Shown: positions 1 through 10,660 of the stretch, piece by piece | How the letters are laid out: the number at the start of each line of letters is the position of its first letter | How positions within the stretch are numbered: the first letter of the stretch is position 1 | Origin: Welwitschia mirabilis | Lineage: Eukaryota; Gnetophyta; Gnetopsida; Welwitschiales | DNA length: 64,000 nucleotides | Reading direction: 5' to 3' | Assembly: GCA_051453625.1 (NCBI GenBank) | Contig: JBOZIK010000001.1 | Span: 234,820,001-234,884,000, forward strand | Notes under the pieces: generated by a model | Database searches by the model: none | What the model saw: only the letters and a program-made list of their open reading frames with translations | Told to the model about the DNA's origin: nothing | Made by a program: the position numbers and the translations under genes

Positions 1-240
1 TTTTGTATCCATTAAAATGTCCTCCACAAATACTATTGTAATAAAGATAAAGGATCTTAGGTATTTCCCAATCAGGCATACGTTTTCTCATAATTTGGTC
101 TTTTCACCTACATTATAAATGTGGCTTGATCCACTCATAGTCACCTATCTGATAGAGAAAAGATTTTTGTTGGTTATAAGTTTAATTTTATGGTGTTTTC
201 ATGGTTACAATATAGTTCACAATTTTAGCATACCATGGAG
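1..240 (-). pseudogene. Athila-like pol: linker and start of integrase zinc-binding domain
   Basis: On the minus strand, with frame changes and stops, the translation gives pieces resembling the stretch that follows RNase H in Athila polyproteins: PWYAKIVNYIVT, then FLYQIGDYEWIKPHL, then ICGGHFNGY next to the window edge. In intact relatives that last piece is part of the H-H-C-C zinc-binding domain of integrase, which helps bind the cDNA ends. The catalytic core would lie to the left of the window. Frame breaks and stops such as those after KTP show it is not functional. The match is by motif recognition only. Confidence 0.6.
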
Positions 241-588
241 GAGAATGAGAAGAAGAGATAGTAAAAAGTTACTCATTAGAAAAGAAATGATNNNNNNNNN
301 NCATGTAATCAAATGGGCACTAGAATCTTTCTTGGTTATCAGGTAATGAATGGCATCATGATCGGTGTAAACATTCATATAAAAGCTTAAAAGATAATGT
401 CTAAGAGAACCAAGACAAAAGATAATGGATAGCATCTCTTTCTCTATAGCGATATAGTTTATTTGAGCTCTAGATAAAGATTTAAGTTTGAAATCATTCT
501 CATATTTCTGACAAAGAACCCCACCCATAGCAAAGTTACTTGCATCATACATAAGCTTAAAATTAAGTTCCCAACTGAGTCCCATCAC
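217..588 (-). pseudogene. Athila-like RNase H domain (pol fragment)
   Basis: An open stretch of 123 codons interrupted by a 10-N gap (292-301). It carries the landmarks of the Ty3/gypsy RNase H domain: YDASNFAMGGVLCQ near residue 14 (catalytic Asp in the DAS motif), then INYIAIEKEMLSII (the YxxxEKE segment), and YTDHDAIHYLITKKD near residue 75. RNase H removes the RNA strand during reverse transcription. Residues after the gap fall out of the expected frame. The upstream part of the domain is repeated next to the 100-N gaps at 612 and 947, so the join to RT is uncertain. The first codon is only where the open frame begins; in life this was an internal part of pol. Confidence 0.8.
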
Positions 589-1273
589 TATAAGAGAATA
601 AGATAGTTTATNNNNNNNNNNNNNNNNNNNNNNNNNNNNNNNNNNNNNNNNNNNNNNNNNNNNNNNNNNNNNNNNNNNNNNNNNNNNNNNNNNNNNNNNN
701 NNNNNNNNNNNGCATCATACATAAGCTTAAAATTAAGTTCCCAACTGAGTCCCATTACTATAAGAGAATAAGATAGTTTATGTTTAAGCCTATCAAAACT
801 AAGTTAACAAGATTCATTCCATTTGAATTTGGCTACTTTCTCTAGTAATGAGTGAAGGGGTTTATAGATAGTAGCATAATCACAAATAAACTGATGGTAA
901 AAAACACAATAACCAAGAAAAGTTTAGACTTATTTAAAATTTAGGGNNNNNNNNNNNNNNNNNNNNNNNNNNNNNNNNNNNNNNNNNNNNNNNNNNNNNN
1001 NNNNNNNNNNNNNNNNNNNNNNNNNNNNNNNNNNNNNNNNNNNNNNCATAAGCTTAAAATTAAGTTCCCAACTGAGTCCCATTACTATAAGAGAATAAGA
1101 TAGTTTATGTTTAAGCCTATCGAAACTAAGTTAACAAGATTCATTCCATTTGAATTTGGCTACTTTTTCTAGTAATGAGTGAAGGGGTTTATAGATAGTA
1201 CCATAATCACAAATAAACTAATGGTAAAAAACACAATAACCAAGAAAAGTTTAGACTTATTTAAAATTTAGGG
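542..1273. repeat. Nested duplicate contig ends around two 100-N gaps
   Basis: Bases 542-611 (70 bp) recur at 712-781 after a 100-N gap, and 720-946 (227 bp) recur at 1047-1273 after a second 100-N gap. The copies have the same length and differ at only a few sites (for example catc/catt, tagtagc/tagtacc, ctgatgg/ctaatgg). Repeats that stop exactly at placeholder gaps are most simply unmerged contig overlaps, possibly from two haplotypes. The true genome probably holds one copy. Confidence 0.85.
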
Positions 1274-1985
1274 GGACTAAGATTTTGAATAATACAAACT
1301 TTAAAAGCATCCATCCTAATCCTCTTATAAGAGATATGATAACCTAAAACAATGCCACTTTCTACAATAAAAAAACTCTTTTCCCAACTCACGTGTAGGC
1401 CACTAGAAATGCAATGGTTTAAGACATTCTCTAAACAATCTAGGATTTGTTCAAAATTTTTAGCATAAATAGAGAATTCATACATAAAAATCTCAATGAA
1501 ATCCTCAAGCATATCAAAAATATAATCATCATAGTACACTGAAAAGTATCAAGAGCATTACAAAGTTTGAAAGGCATGCATGTCAAAGTAAAAGTACTGA
1601 AAGGAGAAGTAAAAGTGGTTTTGTCTTGATTCTCTTTAGTAATGTAAACCTGGTTGTAACCACTATAATAGTTTAAAAAATAGTAAAAAGTATGACCCTA
1701 AATCCTATTATGAATTTGATCAAGAGAAGGCAAAGGATAGTGGTATTTTTAATTACCTCATTTAGTTTTTGAAATTCTATGCACATATGCCATTTCCCAT
1801 CCTTTTTAAAAACTACTGTCAAGGGGCTAACCCACTCACTACCAACAATTGAGTAAATAATTCTAGCATTTATAAGTTTTATGATTTCATCTTTTACAAT
1901 TTGTTTAAGGGCTAGATTTAGCCTATATTAGGGTTATCTTATAGGTTTAGCATTTTCTTTAAGGTATATTTTATGTTGCATAATG
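1261..1985 (-). pseudogene. Athila-like reverse transcriptase (pol fragment)
   Basis: Minus-strand translation, with frame changes, follows the Athila RT in order: AKPIR then LNLALKQIVKDEIIKL, SEWVSPLTVVFKKDGKWHMC, FQKLNEVI, motif A as FLNYYSGYNQ, MPFKLCNA, then motif C as FMYEFSIYAKN, EKSFFIVESGIVLGYHIS and DAFKV. RT copies element RNA into cDNA in the particle. The motif A aspartate is Asn (codon 1671-1673) and the motif C pair DD reads Tyr-Glu (1477-1482), so the enzyme is dead twice over. The 3' portion (1261-1539) is open for 92 codons. The link to RNase H is obscured by duplicated contig ends. Clade assignment rests on the FxDDFSVYG-type motif and its surroundings. Confidence 0.85.
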
Positions 1986-2239
1986 GAAATGGGTATGGCT
2001 GTCAAATCATTATGAGATCAAACAAACGCATTTATGTTAGATTCTAGAAGAGAGATAAGACTTTATTCTTATTTAGGGGTAAGGTTTTTATTGATAATCA
2101 ATGGTTTATTCAGGTCAGTATTTAAAAAAATGTATTTTATTCCACTTTCTAAAGGTTTTGGATTCAGGTTTAGGCTTAGATTTTTGGATACTAGAAATTC
2201 TCAGAAGAACAAACTGTCATCTCAAACTATCATCTAGAC

Positions 2240-2870
2240 ATTAGTAGTGGATGACTGCCCTACTAAATTATTAGACTTTTACACAGTTGACAAACTCAGA
2301 CTTACTACTCTTTAGATCATAAAACTCAACTGTCAGATGATCAAGCTCAAGTTGATCATTAAAAACATACACAGGTAGTCTACTACTGATTTATCATCAA
2401 ATAAGGTTAGTTCATGAAGCATGAATCATCTCTCCTTAGTGGATGGTGCTATGAAAATAGAGTTAGCCTAATTTCTTCCTCTAAAAGCAAATCATTACCT
2501 AAATCTTTTTTAGCTGCATCAAACACTTTTATTGAAAATTTTTTATTCCCAAAATGATACTTTATCAAACTAGTTCTTATATCTATGATACAGTATGATG
2601 TTAGACAAAGAGATCTACCTAAAATTAAAGGATATCCACCATGGTGCTCAACTTCTAAAACAAATATATCAATGGAGTTGAGAGCTTCTTCTATCTAAAT
2701 GACCAAGTCCTTGATCCCATCTAATGGTTTCTTCATAGAAGTATTGACTAACTCCAAGATAATGCATGTAAGTTCTACTCTTTCTTCCAAACCAAGATAT
2801 TCACAAATGTATAAGGATATNNNNNNNNNNNNNNNNNNNNNNTCTATTAAGGCTTGTCTTATTCTATAGG
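2240..2870 (-). pseudogene. Athila-like aspartic protease region
   Basis: Read on the minus strand, ISLYICEYLGLEERVEL is followed by LVNTSMKKPLDGIKDLVI and, after one stop, IEEALNSIDIFVLEVEHHGG, then PLILGRSLCLTSYCIIDI. This matches the protease of Athila elements, where a LGLGELK segment, a D-R-S-I-K-x-P-x-G flap segment and a PLILGRPF segment occur in this order. The protease cuts the Gag-Pol polyprotein. The catalytic Asp (expected as LDLGAS or similar) would lie at the 22-N gap 2821-2842, so it cannot be checked. The N-terminal side is replaced by a C-rich tract (2871-2911). No domain can be named between 2000 and 2440. Confidence 0.7.
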
Positions 2871-2911
2871 TCCCTGCCCCCCCCACACCCCCTCCCCCCT
2901 CCTCCCCGCCT
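2871..2911. repeat. C-rich low-complexity tract inside protease region
   Basis: Runs of C broken by single A, T or G in an otherwise AT-rich region, 29 bases after a gap. It falls inside the protease reading frame, where it would encode a Gly-rich stretch not expected in the family. It may be sequencing noise at a contig edge or a real simple-sequence insertion. Confidence 0.7.
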
Positions 2912-2919
2912 CGAATCTT

Positions 2920-3900
2920 CAAACTTTAGACATTTTTGGCAAAAGAAATTGCTAATGTATTAAGCTAGGAAACCTTTACTAGGAATGGTTCCTTTTTTTT
3001 GTTCTTCTTATTAAGTCTTTCCATAGCTTAGAATATCTTGAGTTTTCTTGCAAAAGTTTACAAAATGGTAAGTTGATGCTCACATTTTTCATTAAGGCTT
3101 TTAAATAATCATCAAAAATGGGATTTATGTTTAGCCTATTAAGCCATGAAATAGTAGGTTTTTTGTATGAAGAATCTTTCTTTTTATTACTTAATGAAGA
3201 AGGGAAGAAATGGTTTTCTAAGATTTCTATTCCCTCTTCCTCATGGTTTTTATTACATTATGATGTTAAATCCTCATGAGTAGGAGGAGTTCTATCATTT
3301 CCACTTCTTGTCACCACCTTATAATCTTTTGTAACTTAGTTTGGGTTCAGTAAAGGTTAAATAGCAAAAGACACTTATAGTCTTTGGTTGGCAAGCATAG
3401 TTTGTTGTAAAATACTCACAAGGTTTTTTATGTTGGTGCTTGTCTTTTCTTATGTTTTTGTCAACTACTCAATAAATTCCTAAGAGCATCACTATGATTT
3501 TGGGAGTTGGATGGACTTGCTAAATTGTTTGAGTTATTGGATTAAAAATTTGAGTTCTCAAATATATTTCTGAAATGTTGGAAGTTAGGATGGTGTGTTT
3601 AAAAATTTCTAGAGTTTGGTTGTTTACTTATCCTGTGTTGAAATTTGTTGTGATTTTGGACTTATATTTAGTGGTAATTTTTATTGTAGTTCGAAGGTCT
3701 TTAGTTAAAGGTATAAACTTCCTCATAGATTTTTTTTTTTGTAGGTAGGAAATAAGGGACAATCTTTTGTAACATGGTAGCTATCTTTACACAAATCATA
3801 GATCGGAACTACAACTTTAATTTTCTTGATTGCCACTTTGGCATCAAGAATCATTTGGTTGTATTTCTTTAAGTAGAGGTAAAATCCTTAATAACGTTAG
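2920..3900 (-). pseudogene. Athila-like gag-pol linker, unrecognisable in detail
   Basis: This stretch lies between the gag domain (from 3900) and protease (to 2870) of the Athila-like element. It should hold the C-terminal part of gag. No open frame of useful length and no zinc knuckle can be read with confidence. The element has colinear domains on both sides, so this is probably decayed gag rather than an insertion. Confidence 0.4.
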
Positions 3901-4460
3901 TCAGTTCATTTTTTATTTTTGTTTCATTTTTTTCATGTTTTACCTCTTTTAGATATTTAATGATTTGACCTATAGTTCTGTTTTCTCTAGGTGAGGGTTT
4001 AGGCCATGTTTGACTTACTTCTACCAAATCTTTCAATACTTTTCAAGCATCATCTAGGGTTTATTTTAATAAGTTTCCTCCATAAGAAAAATATACAAGT
4101 TGCTTTGTATGACTATTTAATCCATTGTAAAAATAGTCAACTAGTTCTACTTGTGAAAAGCCATCTATAGGGTTCAAATGTAAAGCAACAAAAAATCTCT
4201 CATAGGCAGAGGCATAATCTTTGTTATACATTTGTTTGAAGTTAGTGACTTTTTTCTTATACTTCTAAATAATGGTTTCACTCATAAATCTCTTAATGAA
4301 CTCTTTTTGAACTTGACTTCAAGATTTTAGAATTTTATGAAAAATCATTTTAAGTCTTAGTTTTACTTTATCTCTTAAAGTGATGGGAAAAATAATCATG
4401 TAGGTTCTATTACNNNNNNNNNNAAGGATAAGTTATTTTATATTGCCAATGTATTTAAAA
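3900..4460 (-). pseudogene. Athila-like gag (capsid) domain
   Basis: Minus-strand translation gives FPITLRDKVKLRLKM, then KEFIKRFMSETII, NKDYASAYERFFVALHLNPI, VELVDYFYNGLN and NLLKxTLDDAxKVLKDLVEV. This follows the retrotransposon gag domain of Athila and Tat elements, which have FPxSLxDKA, LxKYFP, GESLYExWERFxxLxxxCPHH, QxFYxGL and LIExM in that order. Gag forms the particle that packages element RNA. The first 119 codons of the frame upstream (4466-4825) are open but not similar enough to name. A 10-N gap lies at 4414-4423. Stops in place of Trp and Gln show decay. Confidence 0.75.
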
Positions 4461-4465
4461 GGATC

Positions 4466-4825
4466 TTAATCAAGTTCTTCACTAAAGGTATAATAAGCAT
4501 TTAGATTATAGAGTTCTACATTATCACCCAAAGGTAAATCAAAAGGGGTTTGGATTTCATGTTTCTTATTCTCTGTAAGATATCTAAGAGTAACATGGGT
4601 ATTAGTATGAAAACGAGTGGTAATAGGGGTTCCAATGACAAGGGGTAGATTTGGTGAGATAGGTTTTTTAAGTTTTTGAATCGAGATAGATATGGTAGAA
4701 AAATTAGACTCTGTAAAAATAAAAGTGAAAATTGTAGGAATTTTAAAATCTTGTGTACCTTCACTGTTTTTACCTATTTCAATTTCTAAATTTATTAAAC
4801 CTTCTCTGATATTTTCAGCAATCAA
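4466..4825 (-). pseudogene. Athila-like gag N-terminal region, open but not identified
   Basis: An open frame of 119 codons on the minus strand directly upstream of the recognisable gag domain (3900-4460) and downstream of the primer site and leader. Position makes it the likely N-terminal part of gag. The visible composition is Ile, Leu, Thr and Glu rich with no motif I can name. Given decay elsewhere the open length may be chance. It ends at a stop just before the segment PFKYIGNI. Confidence 0.45.
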
Positions 4826-4829
4826 TAGT

Positions 4830-5330
4830 CACTCTCTCTAGTATTTTTCTTTCTTGCTAGATTTAATCATTCATGCTCAATCTCGAATGTACAAAGTGTC
4901 ATCCATGTCATCATCTGGACCATATCTTGGATGATAAAAGCATAGAAATCATAAAAAAGAAAAAAGCAGCAAATAGAAATGAAAGACTAACTCTTAATAG
5001 AAAACTTAAAAGATAGAATATCATCCACCTACATCATCTAAATGATCAAGAGGATGATGGAACAAAACCCTAAAATTATTTAACAAAAAACTAAAATAGA
5101 AAACTCATGACACAGAGGCTACTATTACCATGTAGCATCTAGATGATAAAGTAGATGATAAACTTTTTATTATAGAATAGAAAATAGACTTTACTTTAAA
5201 AAATAGAAAACTTACTCCATAAAAAGAAAAAGCCTATACTATTACAAATATTGATATACTACTACTGCAGTAAGCATCCTAAGCAAAATACTTATCAAAG
5301 AAATGACAACTCTTAAACTTCAAATAGCCT
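4830..5330 (-). other. Athila-like 5' untranslated leader
   Basis: Sequence between the primer site and the first gag-like codons. It is A-rich on the plus strand. No coding signal is visible. Confidence 0.5.
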
Positions 5331-5348
5331 TCCCCAGCAATGATGTCA
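5331..5348 (-). promoter_or_regulatory. Primer binding site, tRNA-Asp type, decayed
   Basis: On the minus strand the site reads TGACATCATTGCTGGGGA, three bases inside the LTR edge at 5352. The usual Athila/Tat site is TGGCGCCGTTGCCGGGGA. Thirteen of 18 bases agree and all five differences are C-to-T or G-to-A changes, as expected for decay of methylated DNA. The site is where tRNA primes minus-strand cDNA. Confidence 0.75.
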
Positions 5349-5351
5349 AGA

Positions 5352-6442
5352 TGTTATGATGCATATTTATACAATGTTTTACATCCTAAGTAGAGTCCTA
5401 TTAATTATAGATAATAATGTACAAACACAACACACTAATATAGATAGCAATTGATCCAAATATCGTAATCCGTAGAAGGACAAAGTAGGAAATAGAAGAG
5501 ATACTTTTAAAAGAGAAATGCTTATATCCTAATCTACAGAAATCACTTACAATGCATGAAAGAAAAGTAAAATACACTTATGAAAAGCTAATCTAGAAAA
5601 AGGAAATAACAATGCACTTAACCTAAACTACCCAAGCATAACCTTGATAAAGGCTACCCTCATAACTTATATCACAGTAGAAACTATTACTAGATCTTAA
5701 GCAACATAAGCTATTAGGGAGATATACATTTACACATTGAAGCATAAAATGGGGATGTTTTATATTAAGAATCAAATTGCGTCTATGTTATAAAGTAGCC
5801 ACACCTCAATAGAGGAAACACCATCCAACACCAAGGAAATGTCTCTTTAGAACTACAGAATGGATCTCCAATCCTTTCATCTCCTGTTATAATAATTTCA
5901 GATGCAAATGAAGATAAGAAAGATTCAAGGATAAGATCTCTATTTATTGACTAAAAACACATAACAGTAAAGCCAAAAAAATGTGGGTAAATCATAATAG
6001 CTGCACAAAGAGGAAATGGAAATATAAGTTGCTAGAGTTTAATAAATTTTTTATACAAATATTACAACAGTGTCTAATAGCTGATCATCTAGACAATAGT
6101 GGAGATGATGCCACCTCATAATCAATCCACATTAGCTACCAGTTAGACTTTAATTAGCATTCAATTAGCAGTCATCCATATAGTCATTTAAATGATGAGG
6201 TAGTTGATGAAATTTAATAATTCTTCAGTCATTGCATTAGCCTCAATGTTTGCAAGAAGTTATCTTCAAAAATAGAAAGTGTCCATATTTGTTTAGAATG
6301 CTTGTAAATTATTATGGAGATTTCATGTTTCCATTCTTTTCATCTTAGCTCTCTATTATGATGGAAATCAAGTATTTACCTATCTATTTACCTATAAAAC
6401 AACTTAAAATACTCCATTAAATATGCATAAATTGGCAGAACA
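5352..6442 (-). repeat. Athila-like 5' LTR
   Basis: Starts TGTTATGATG on the plus strand just after the primer site and ends at CAGAACA (6442; 6445 is an equally possible end). Length is about 1.09 kb. To the right the sequence resumes inside a Tekay integrase that aligns with 50730 and 59560. The partner LTR is outside the window, so the pair cannot be compared. Confidence 0.7.
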
Positions 6443-6720
6443 ACATATATCCTTTTTCATTCTTAGTCATTAAAATTTTCTTTTATATTTTGATATATTT
6501 TAGTTCCTCCTGCATAACCTGCTATAGGTGGATTATGAAATTCAAACATTAACTTATGTTTAATTCCATCTACATTAGAAACTAAAATTCTTTCATTTAA
6601 TCTAATAATACCATCTATATCAATACTAAAATTCTTTAGATCTATTAATTTTTCTATCTAGTCATTTAAATTTTGATAATTCTCATCCTTTTTTTTATCC
6701 TTATAACATAATGATAAGAA
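6443..6720 (-). pseudogene. Tekay-like integrase zinc-binding domain, copy A, truncated
   Basis: Aligns with 50730-50960 of copy B, whose minus-strand translation reads HNPPIGYV, KIYQNIKEKF then MKKDIVEFV. This is the family pattern HPGxTKMYxDLKxxFWWxGMKxDIAEFV of the zinc-binding domain. The rest of integrase was removed to the left by the Athila-like element. Trp codons are stops in places. Confidence 0.65.
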
Positions 6721-7180
6721 TTGGGCTTTGAATTTCTATGATTACTTTAAGATAACGTCATCTACTAAGAGCATGTACAAAATTGTTTCTCATACCTTCA
6801 TGGTATAAAATATCTAGATCAAAATCACATAAAAATTTCATCTATCTTTTTTGCCTAAGGTTTAATTTTAGTTAACCAAAAATGTATTTTAAACTCTTAT
6901 GATTTATCTAAACTTAAAACTTTACACCATAGAAATGCTTTCACAATTTTAAAGCAAAAATTACTACAATTAATTTATGATCATGAATAGGATAATTTCT
7001 CTCATGAGTTTTAAGTTATCTTAATTCATAGGCTATTTCTTTTTAATCTTATTTAAGCACTTCTTTAAGATATTTTCTAGATGCATTAGTATAAATTGAA
7101 AAAGTCTTTGAATCATCTAGTATTACTAAGAATAAAGCATTAGTAAAGCATTTTTTAAGACAATCAAATGATGGCTAGCA
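6720..7180 (-). pseudogene. Tekay-like RNase H domain, copy A
   Basis: Minus-strand reading gives FSIYTNASRKYL (family: VVYTDASRQGLG, so the Asp is Asn), IAYELRxLKTHERNYPIHDHKLIVVIFALKL (split by one stop), then INHKSLKYIF where the family has TDHKSLKYIFT. This segment degrades the RNA template after cDNA synthesis and leads into the integrase zinc-binding domain. Both aspartates visible here are lost (DAS to NAS, TDHK to INHK), so the domain is dead. It runs without interruption where copy B has a 581-N gap, and so shows that gap is far too long. Confidence 0.75.
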
Positions 7181-8130
7181 TTTTTCTATCCATTTTAAGT
7201 TTTTATTTTTCTTTAAAAGGCTTATTAGTGAAGAAGCTATATTAGAGAAGTTGAATATCAATCAATCATAGTACCCAACAAGACTAAGAAAGCTTCCAAT
7301 CTTAGTAATATTTCTAGGTGTTGACTATCCCATGATTGCTCTAACTTTATCTTGATCCCCTAATATACCTTCCTTGGGTATTATATGACCTAGAAATTAA
7401 ATGAATTTCCTTTAAAAAGAGCATTTTCCTATGTTGGTATATAATTAGTAATTACATAAAGTTTTTAATACTATTATCATGTGTTTTTCATGATTTTTAT
7501 AAGCATTGGAATAAATGAGGATATCATTACTAAATACTATTACAAAGGAATCATGATGTGATTAAAATATGTAATTCATAATACTCATAATTATTGTAGG
7601 GGCATAAGGTAAACCGAAAGGCATAACAGTGAACTTATAATGTCCATAGTCGGTTCTAAATGCTATTTTATGAATATATTTTTTTTAATTTAAAGTTAAT
7701 AATATTCAGATCATAGATCAATTTTTAAGAATACTTAGCTTCCTTTAGTTGATAAAAAAGGTCATCTATTCTTAGTAGTAGATACTTATTATTGATTGCA
7801 ACCTTATTTAGCTATTCATAATTAATGCATAATCTTAGTGTTCCATGCTTTTTCTTCACAAATGATATAGGTGCTTTCTATGATAATAATATAGAATGAA
7901 TGAAGCATTTTTGTAAGAGTTTTTTAAGTACAATTTTTAATTCTTTCATTTCTATAGGAGACATTTTATATGATGGATTAGAAATTAGTTATATCCCTTG
8001 GAACAATTTAATGGAAAATGGAACTTTCCAAAGTGGTAGTATTCCTGGTAATTCGATTGTAAATGCATCAAGTTATTCTTGGACTAAAGTTCCTCCTTTT
8101 AAGTTAATTGATTTTAGGTATAGCATATAA
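7180..8130 (-). pseudogene. Tekay-like reverse transcriptase, copy A
   Basis: Minus-strand translation shows VIVFSNDILIYSNAYKNHEKH for the motif C region (7514-7543 and onward). The family has VxFIDDILIYSKSxEEHEEH. Both the Ile and first Asp of IDD are changed (Ser 7529-7531, Asn 7526-7528). Downstream come stop codons at 7412-7414 and 7397-7399, then FLGHIIPKEGI and the segment SLVGYYD. The last part, 7900-8130, aligns with 52756-52941 of copy B and corresponds to the N-terminal RT fingers. The same two stops and the same SND occur in copy B, so the defects are inherited. The plus-strand open frame at 7900-8130 is a shadow. Confidence 0.8.
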
Positions 8131-8369
8131 ACTAGTGATTTCCTATTATTTCCTTTTTTTATATTTTTTCATTAATTAAATTCTCCACTATTGATTCTAA
8201 TGACCTTAAAAGATTATTCTTTGGTCATGATTCATCATTCTTACTTAATGATTTTCACAATTTATAACTACCCTATTCTACATTAACTAAATCATATCCA
8301 AAATAATGTCAAATATTCCTAAGTCAATAACAATTGTTTGTATCTAAAAATCTCTCTAGCTTATGAATA

Positions 8370-8580
8370 AATTACAATTTTTGACTTGCTAATTAACTTT
8401 GAACATGGACCCATTTGCTAACGCTATGCATTTCTCAATTGGAGCATGATATAATTTTTCTCTTATAGTCATTCTAGAAGATATAAATTAATGTTTTCTC
8501 CATAATCAAATGAAATAATTACTTATTTATTATTAAGTAAAGCCTTACCTTCTATGACAGAGCTCTAAAAGGTGTATATA
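8370..8580 (-). pseudogene. Tekay-like aspartic protease, copy A
   Basis: Minus-strand reading includes SSVIEGKALLNNK, one stop, then IISFDYGENINLYLL. In Tekay elements this is the protease start, with catalytic FDSGATHSFI. The Ser of Asp-Ser-Gly is replaced by Tyr; copy B has Asp at the same codon (FDDGVKHCFIS). The protease is therefore dead in both. The adjoining gag zinc-knuckle segment (about 8580-8640) runs into a 77-N gap. Confidence 0.65.
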
Positions 8581-9139
8581 ATGTAATGGACATTATCTTA
8601 CATTATGATTTCCTTTAAAATAGTAATATTTATATCAATGATANNNNNNNNNNNNNNNNNNNNNNNNNNNNNNNNNNNNNNNNNNNNNNNNNNNNNNNNN
8701 NNNNNNNNNNNNNNNNNNNNTAGGGATATTCTAGTTTCTTTTGAATGTAGTTTACTTTGGTTGATTAAAATTTATGTTTCTCTTACTACTACTACTGACA
8801 TTATTTTTTTTAAACTGTCAATTCTTATCTTAATAAGACATTTATGATTAATTTTATTTAAATATATGCCCCCATGGAAGAATTATTTTCTTAATTTCTT
8901 ATTATCTCAACTAGTTTTATTTTACTATCTTTGTCTTTTTTACAACCTTTGCTAGACTCTTAGGTTAAAACATGGATACTTTAGAAGCAACATAAGGAAG
9001 GAGACTATCAATAAAGATAATTTTCTTTAGCTTCTTCTTATAGATGTATATGTGACATATATCTTAATAATTCTACAAATTTACATCATGTGATGCTATG
9101 ATCAGATTATGATCTTGTCNNNNNNNNNNATTGCATAAT

Positions 9140-9560
9140 TTTATAACCTTCTAGAAAATACAGAACTTGGTGATGTACCTCTCTTTAAAGATGTATTTAA
9201 TGAAAGTTCTAGATCTTCTAAATTAGTCATTTTTTTCCCACCATAAATTATCTTCTCCTTATAACATATAAATATTAAAAGAAACCTTTCATATTCATCA
9301 CATCCTAAGGTACCTATAACCTTTTTAACATTACTCAGTCATGCTTCTACTTTAAAAATATTTAAGCCTCTTACAAATTTGGTGGATTTAGATTAATAAA
9401 CATTTGAATTAATTTCCTCATACCCACTTCCTTAGGTTGATTAATACCATTGTTTACTTATGGGTTTTAACCTTAATTTACTATTTGTAATAGGAACTTC
9501 ATAAGGTATTCATCAATGCTTCTGGATTTAGGTTGAATGGGGATTGGTTTCCATCATTAG
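9140..9560 (-). pseudogene. Tekay-like gag, copy A
   Basis: Aligns with 53960-54320 of copy B, which encodes an open 88-codon gag domain (GLNPFKVEAWLSNVKKVIG, YMLQGEANIRW). Here the same bases carry more changes and no long frame survives. Gag forms the particle. Between 8721 and 9140 the sequence is the C-terminal side of gag, also alignable with copy B, with a 10-N gap at 9120. Confidence 0.6.
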
Positions 9561-10645
9561 GATTCTAAATCTCTTGTGAATACTCTTGATGTTGATTATC
9601 TGGTATGGCTAACTTGATCTCAAGGTTTAACTAATAACAATGAGGCATCTAAGAGAAGGGGAAATTTCTATAAGATTACTTTTGGAAAGAGCATACATAT
9701 TATTAAAGGTTAAACTTAAAAATATTTTTATAATCTTAGGAAGGACATAGTTATCATTATGAGGTAATGTGTTCTTATTTATGTCTTAAAGTACATAATC
9801 AGGTTTATCTCCTTTCTTTATTTTTAATAGATAATGTTTATAAGTTATGAATATATTTTTTTACTTTAAACTTATGCGATCATATAATTTAGAATGAATA
9901 ACTTGATTAGAGATTTAATTATCTTCAAGAGTATTTAATTGTAAGGTTTATATTTATGTATTTATATTTCTTAAAAAAGGTNNNNNNNNNNNNNNNNNNN
10001 NNNNNNNNNNNNNNNNNNNNNNNNNNNNNNNNNNNNNNNNNNNNNNNNNNNNNNNNNNNNNNNNNNNNNNNNNNNNNNNNNNNNNNNNNNNNNNNNNNNN
10101 NNNNNNNNNNNNNNNNNNNNNNNNNNNNNNNNNNNNNNNNNNNNNNNNNNNNNNNNNNNNNNNNNNNNNNNNNNNNNNNNNNNNNNNNNNNNNNNNNNNN
10201 NNNNNNNNNNNNNNNNNNNNNNNNNNNNNNNNNNNNNNNNNNNNNNNNNNNNNNNNNNNNNNNNNNNNNNNNNNNNNNNNNNNNNNNNNNNNNNNNNNNN
10301 NNNNNNNNNNNNNNNNNNNNNNNNNNNNNNNNNNNNNNNNNNNNNNNNNNNNNNNNNNNNNNNNNNNNNNNNNNNNNNNNNNNNNNNNNNNNNNNNNNNN
10401 NNNNNNNNNNNNNNNNNNNNNNNNNNNNNNNNNNNNNNNNNNNNNNNNNNNNNNNNNNNNNNNNNNACTTATGATTTAAGACTATTAGGGATATAACTAA
10501 ATTTATAAGTATTGGGAATTAAGGTTATTACAGTTACAACTAACTTTATGATTATTAATGAAAAAGGTTTTTAAAGATGTAATTGGATTTATATTCTTAT
10601 AAATTTATAAGTGCTTAACATAAGTATTAGTTAAGGTAATCTAAA
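9560..10645 (-). other. Tekay-like 5' leader, copy A
   Basis: Non-coding stretch between gag and the primer site, with a 485-N gap at 9982-10466. Copy B has about 480 bp between the same flanking words, so this gap size is right. No gene is visible. Confidence 0.6.
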
Positions 10646-10657
10646 GTTTAGATGCCA
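10646..10657 (-). promoter_or_regulatory. Primer binding site, tRNA-Met type, decayed (copy A)
   Basis: Minus strand TGGCATCTAAAC against the expected TGGTATCAGAGC, three bases from the LTR edge. On its own the match is weak. It is supported by its exact alignment with the better site at 55421-55432. Confidence 0.6.
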
Positions 10658-10660
10658 AAT

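Larger units (their letters stand above)
1..6442 (-). mobile_element. Athila-like Ty3/gypsy retrotransposon, 5' part, degenerate
   Basis: Reading on the minus strand from right to left there is an LTR (5352-6442), a tRNA-Asp-type primer site, gag, protease, reverse transcriptase, RNase H and the start of integrase. The integrase and 3' LTR lie beyond the left edge of the window. Gag-PR-RT-RH-IN order identifies Ty3/gypsy. The RT tract resembling the Athila FMDDFSVYG motif, the RNase H motif YTDHDAIHYL and the tRNA-Asp primer site point to the Athila clade. The element interrupts the integrase of a Tekay-like element that resumes at about 6443. All domains are broken, and local contig duplications near 540-1273 confuse the RT to RNase H stretch. 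Confidence 0.85.

Noticed and set aside
7900-8130. Plus-strand open frame of 76 codons, with a relative at 52756-52941
   Set aside because: Both are antisense to the same part of Tekay RT. Their similarity reflects the two element copies, not a conserved plus-strand gene.
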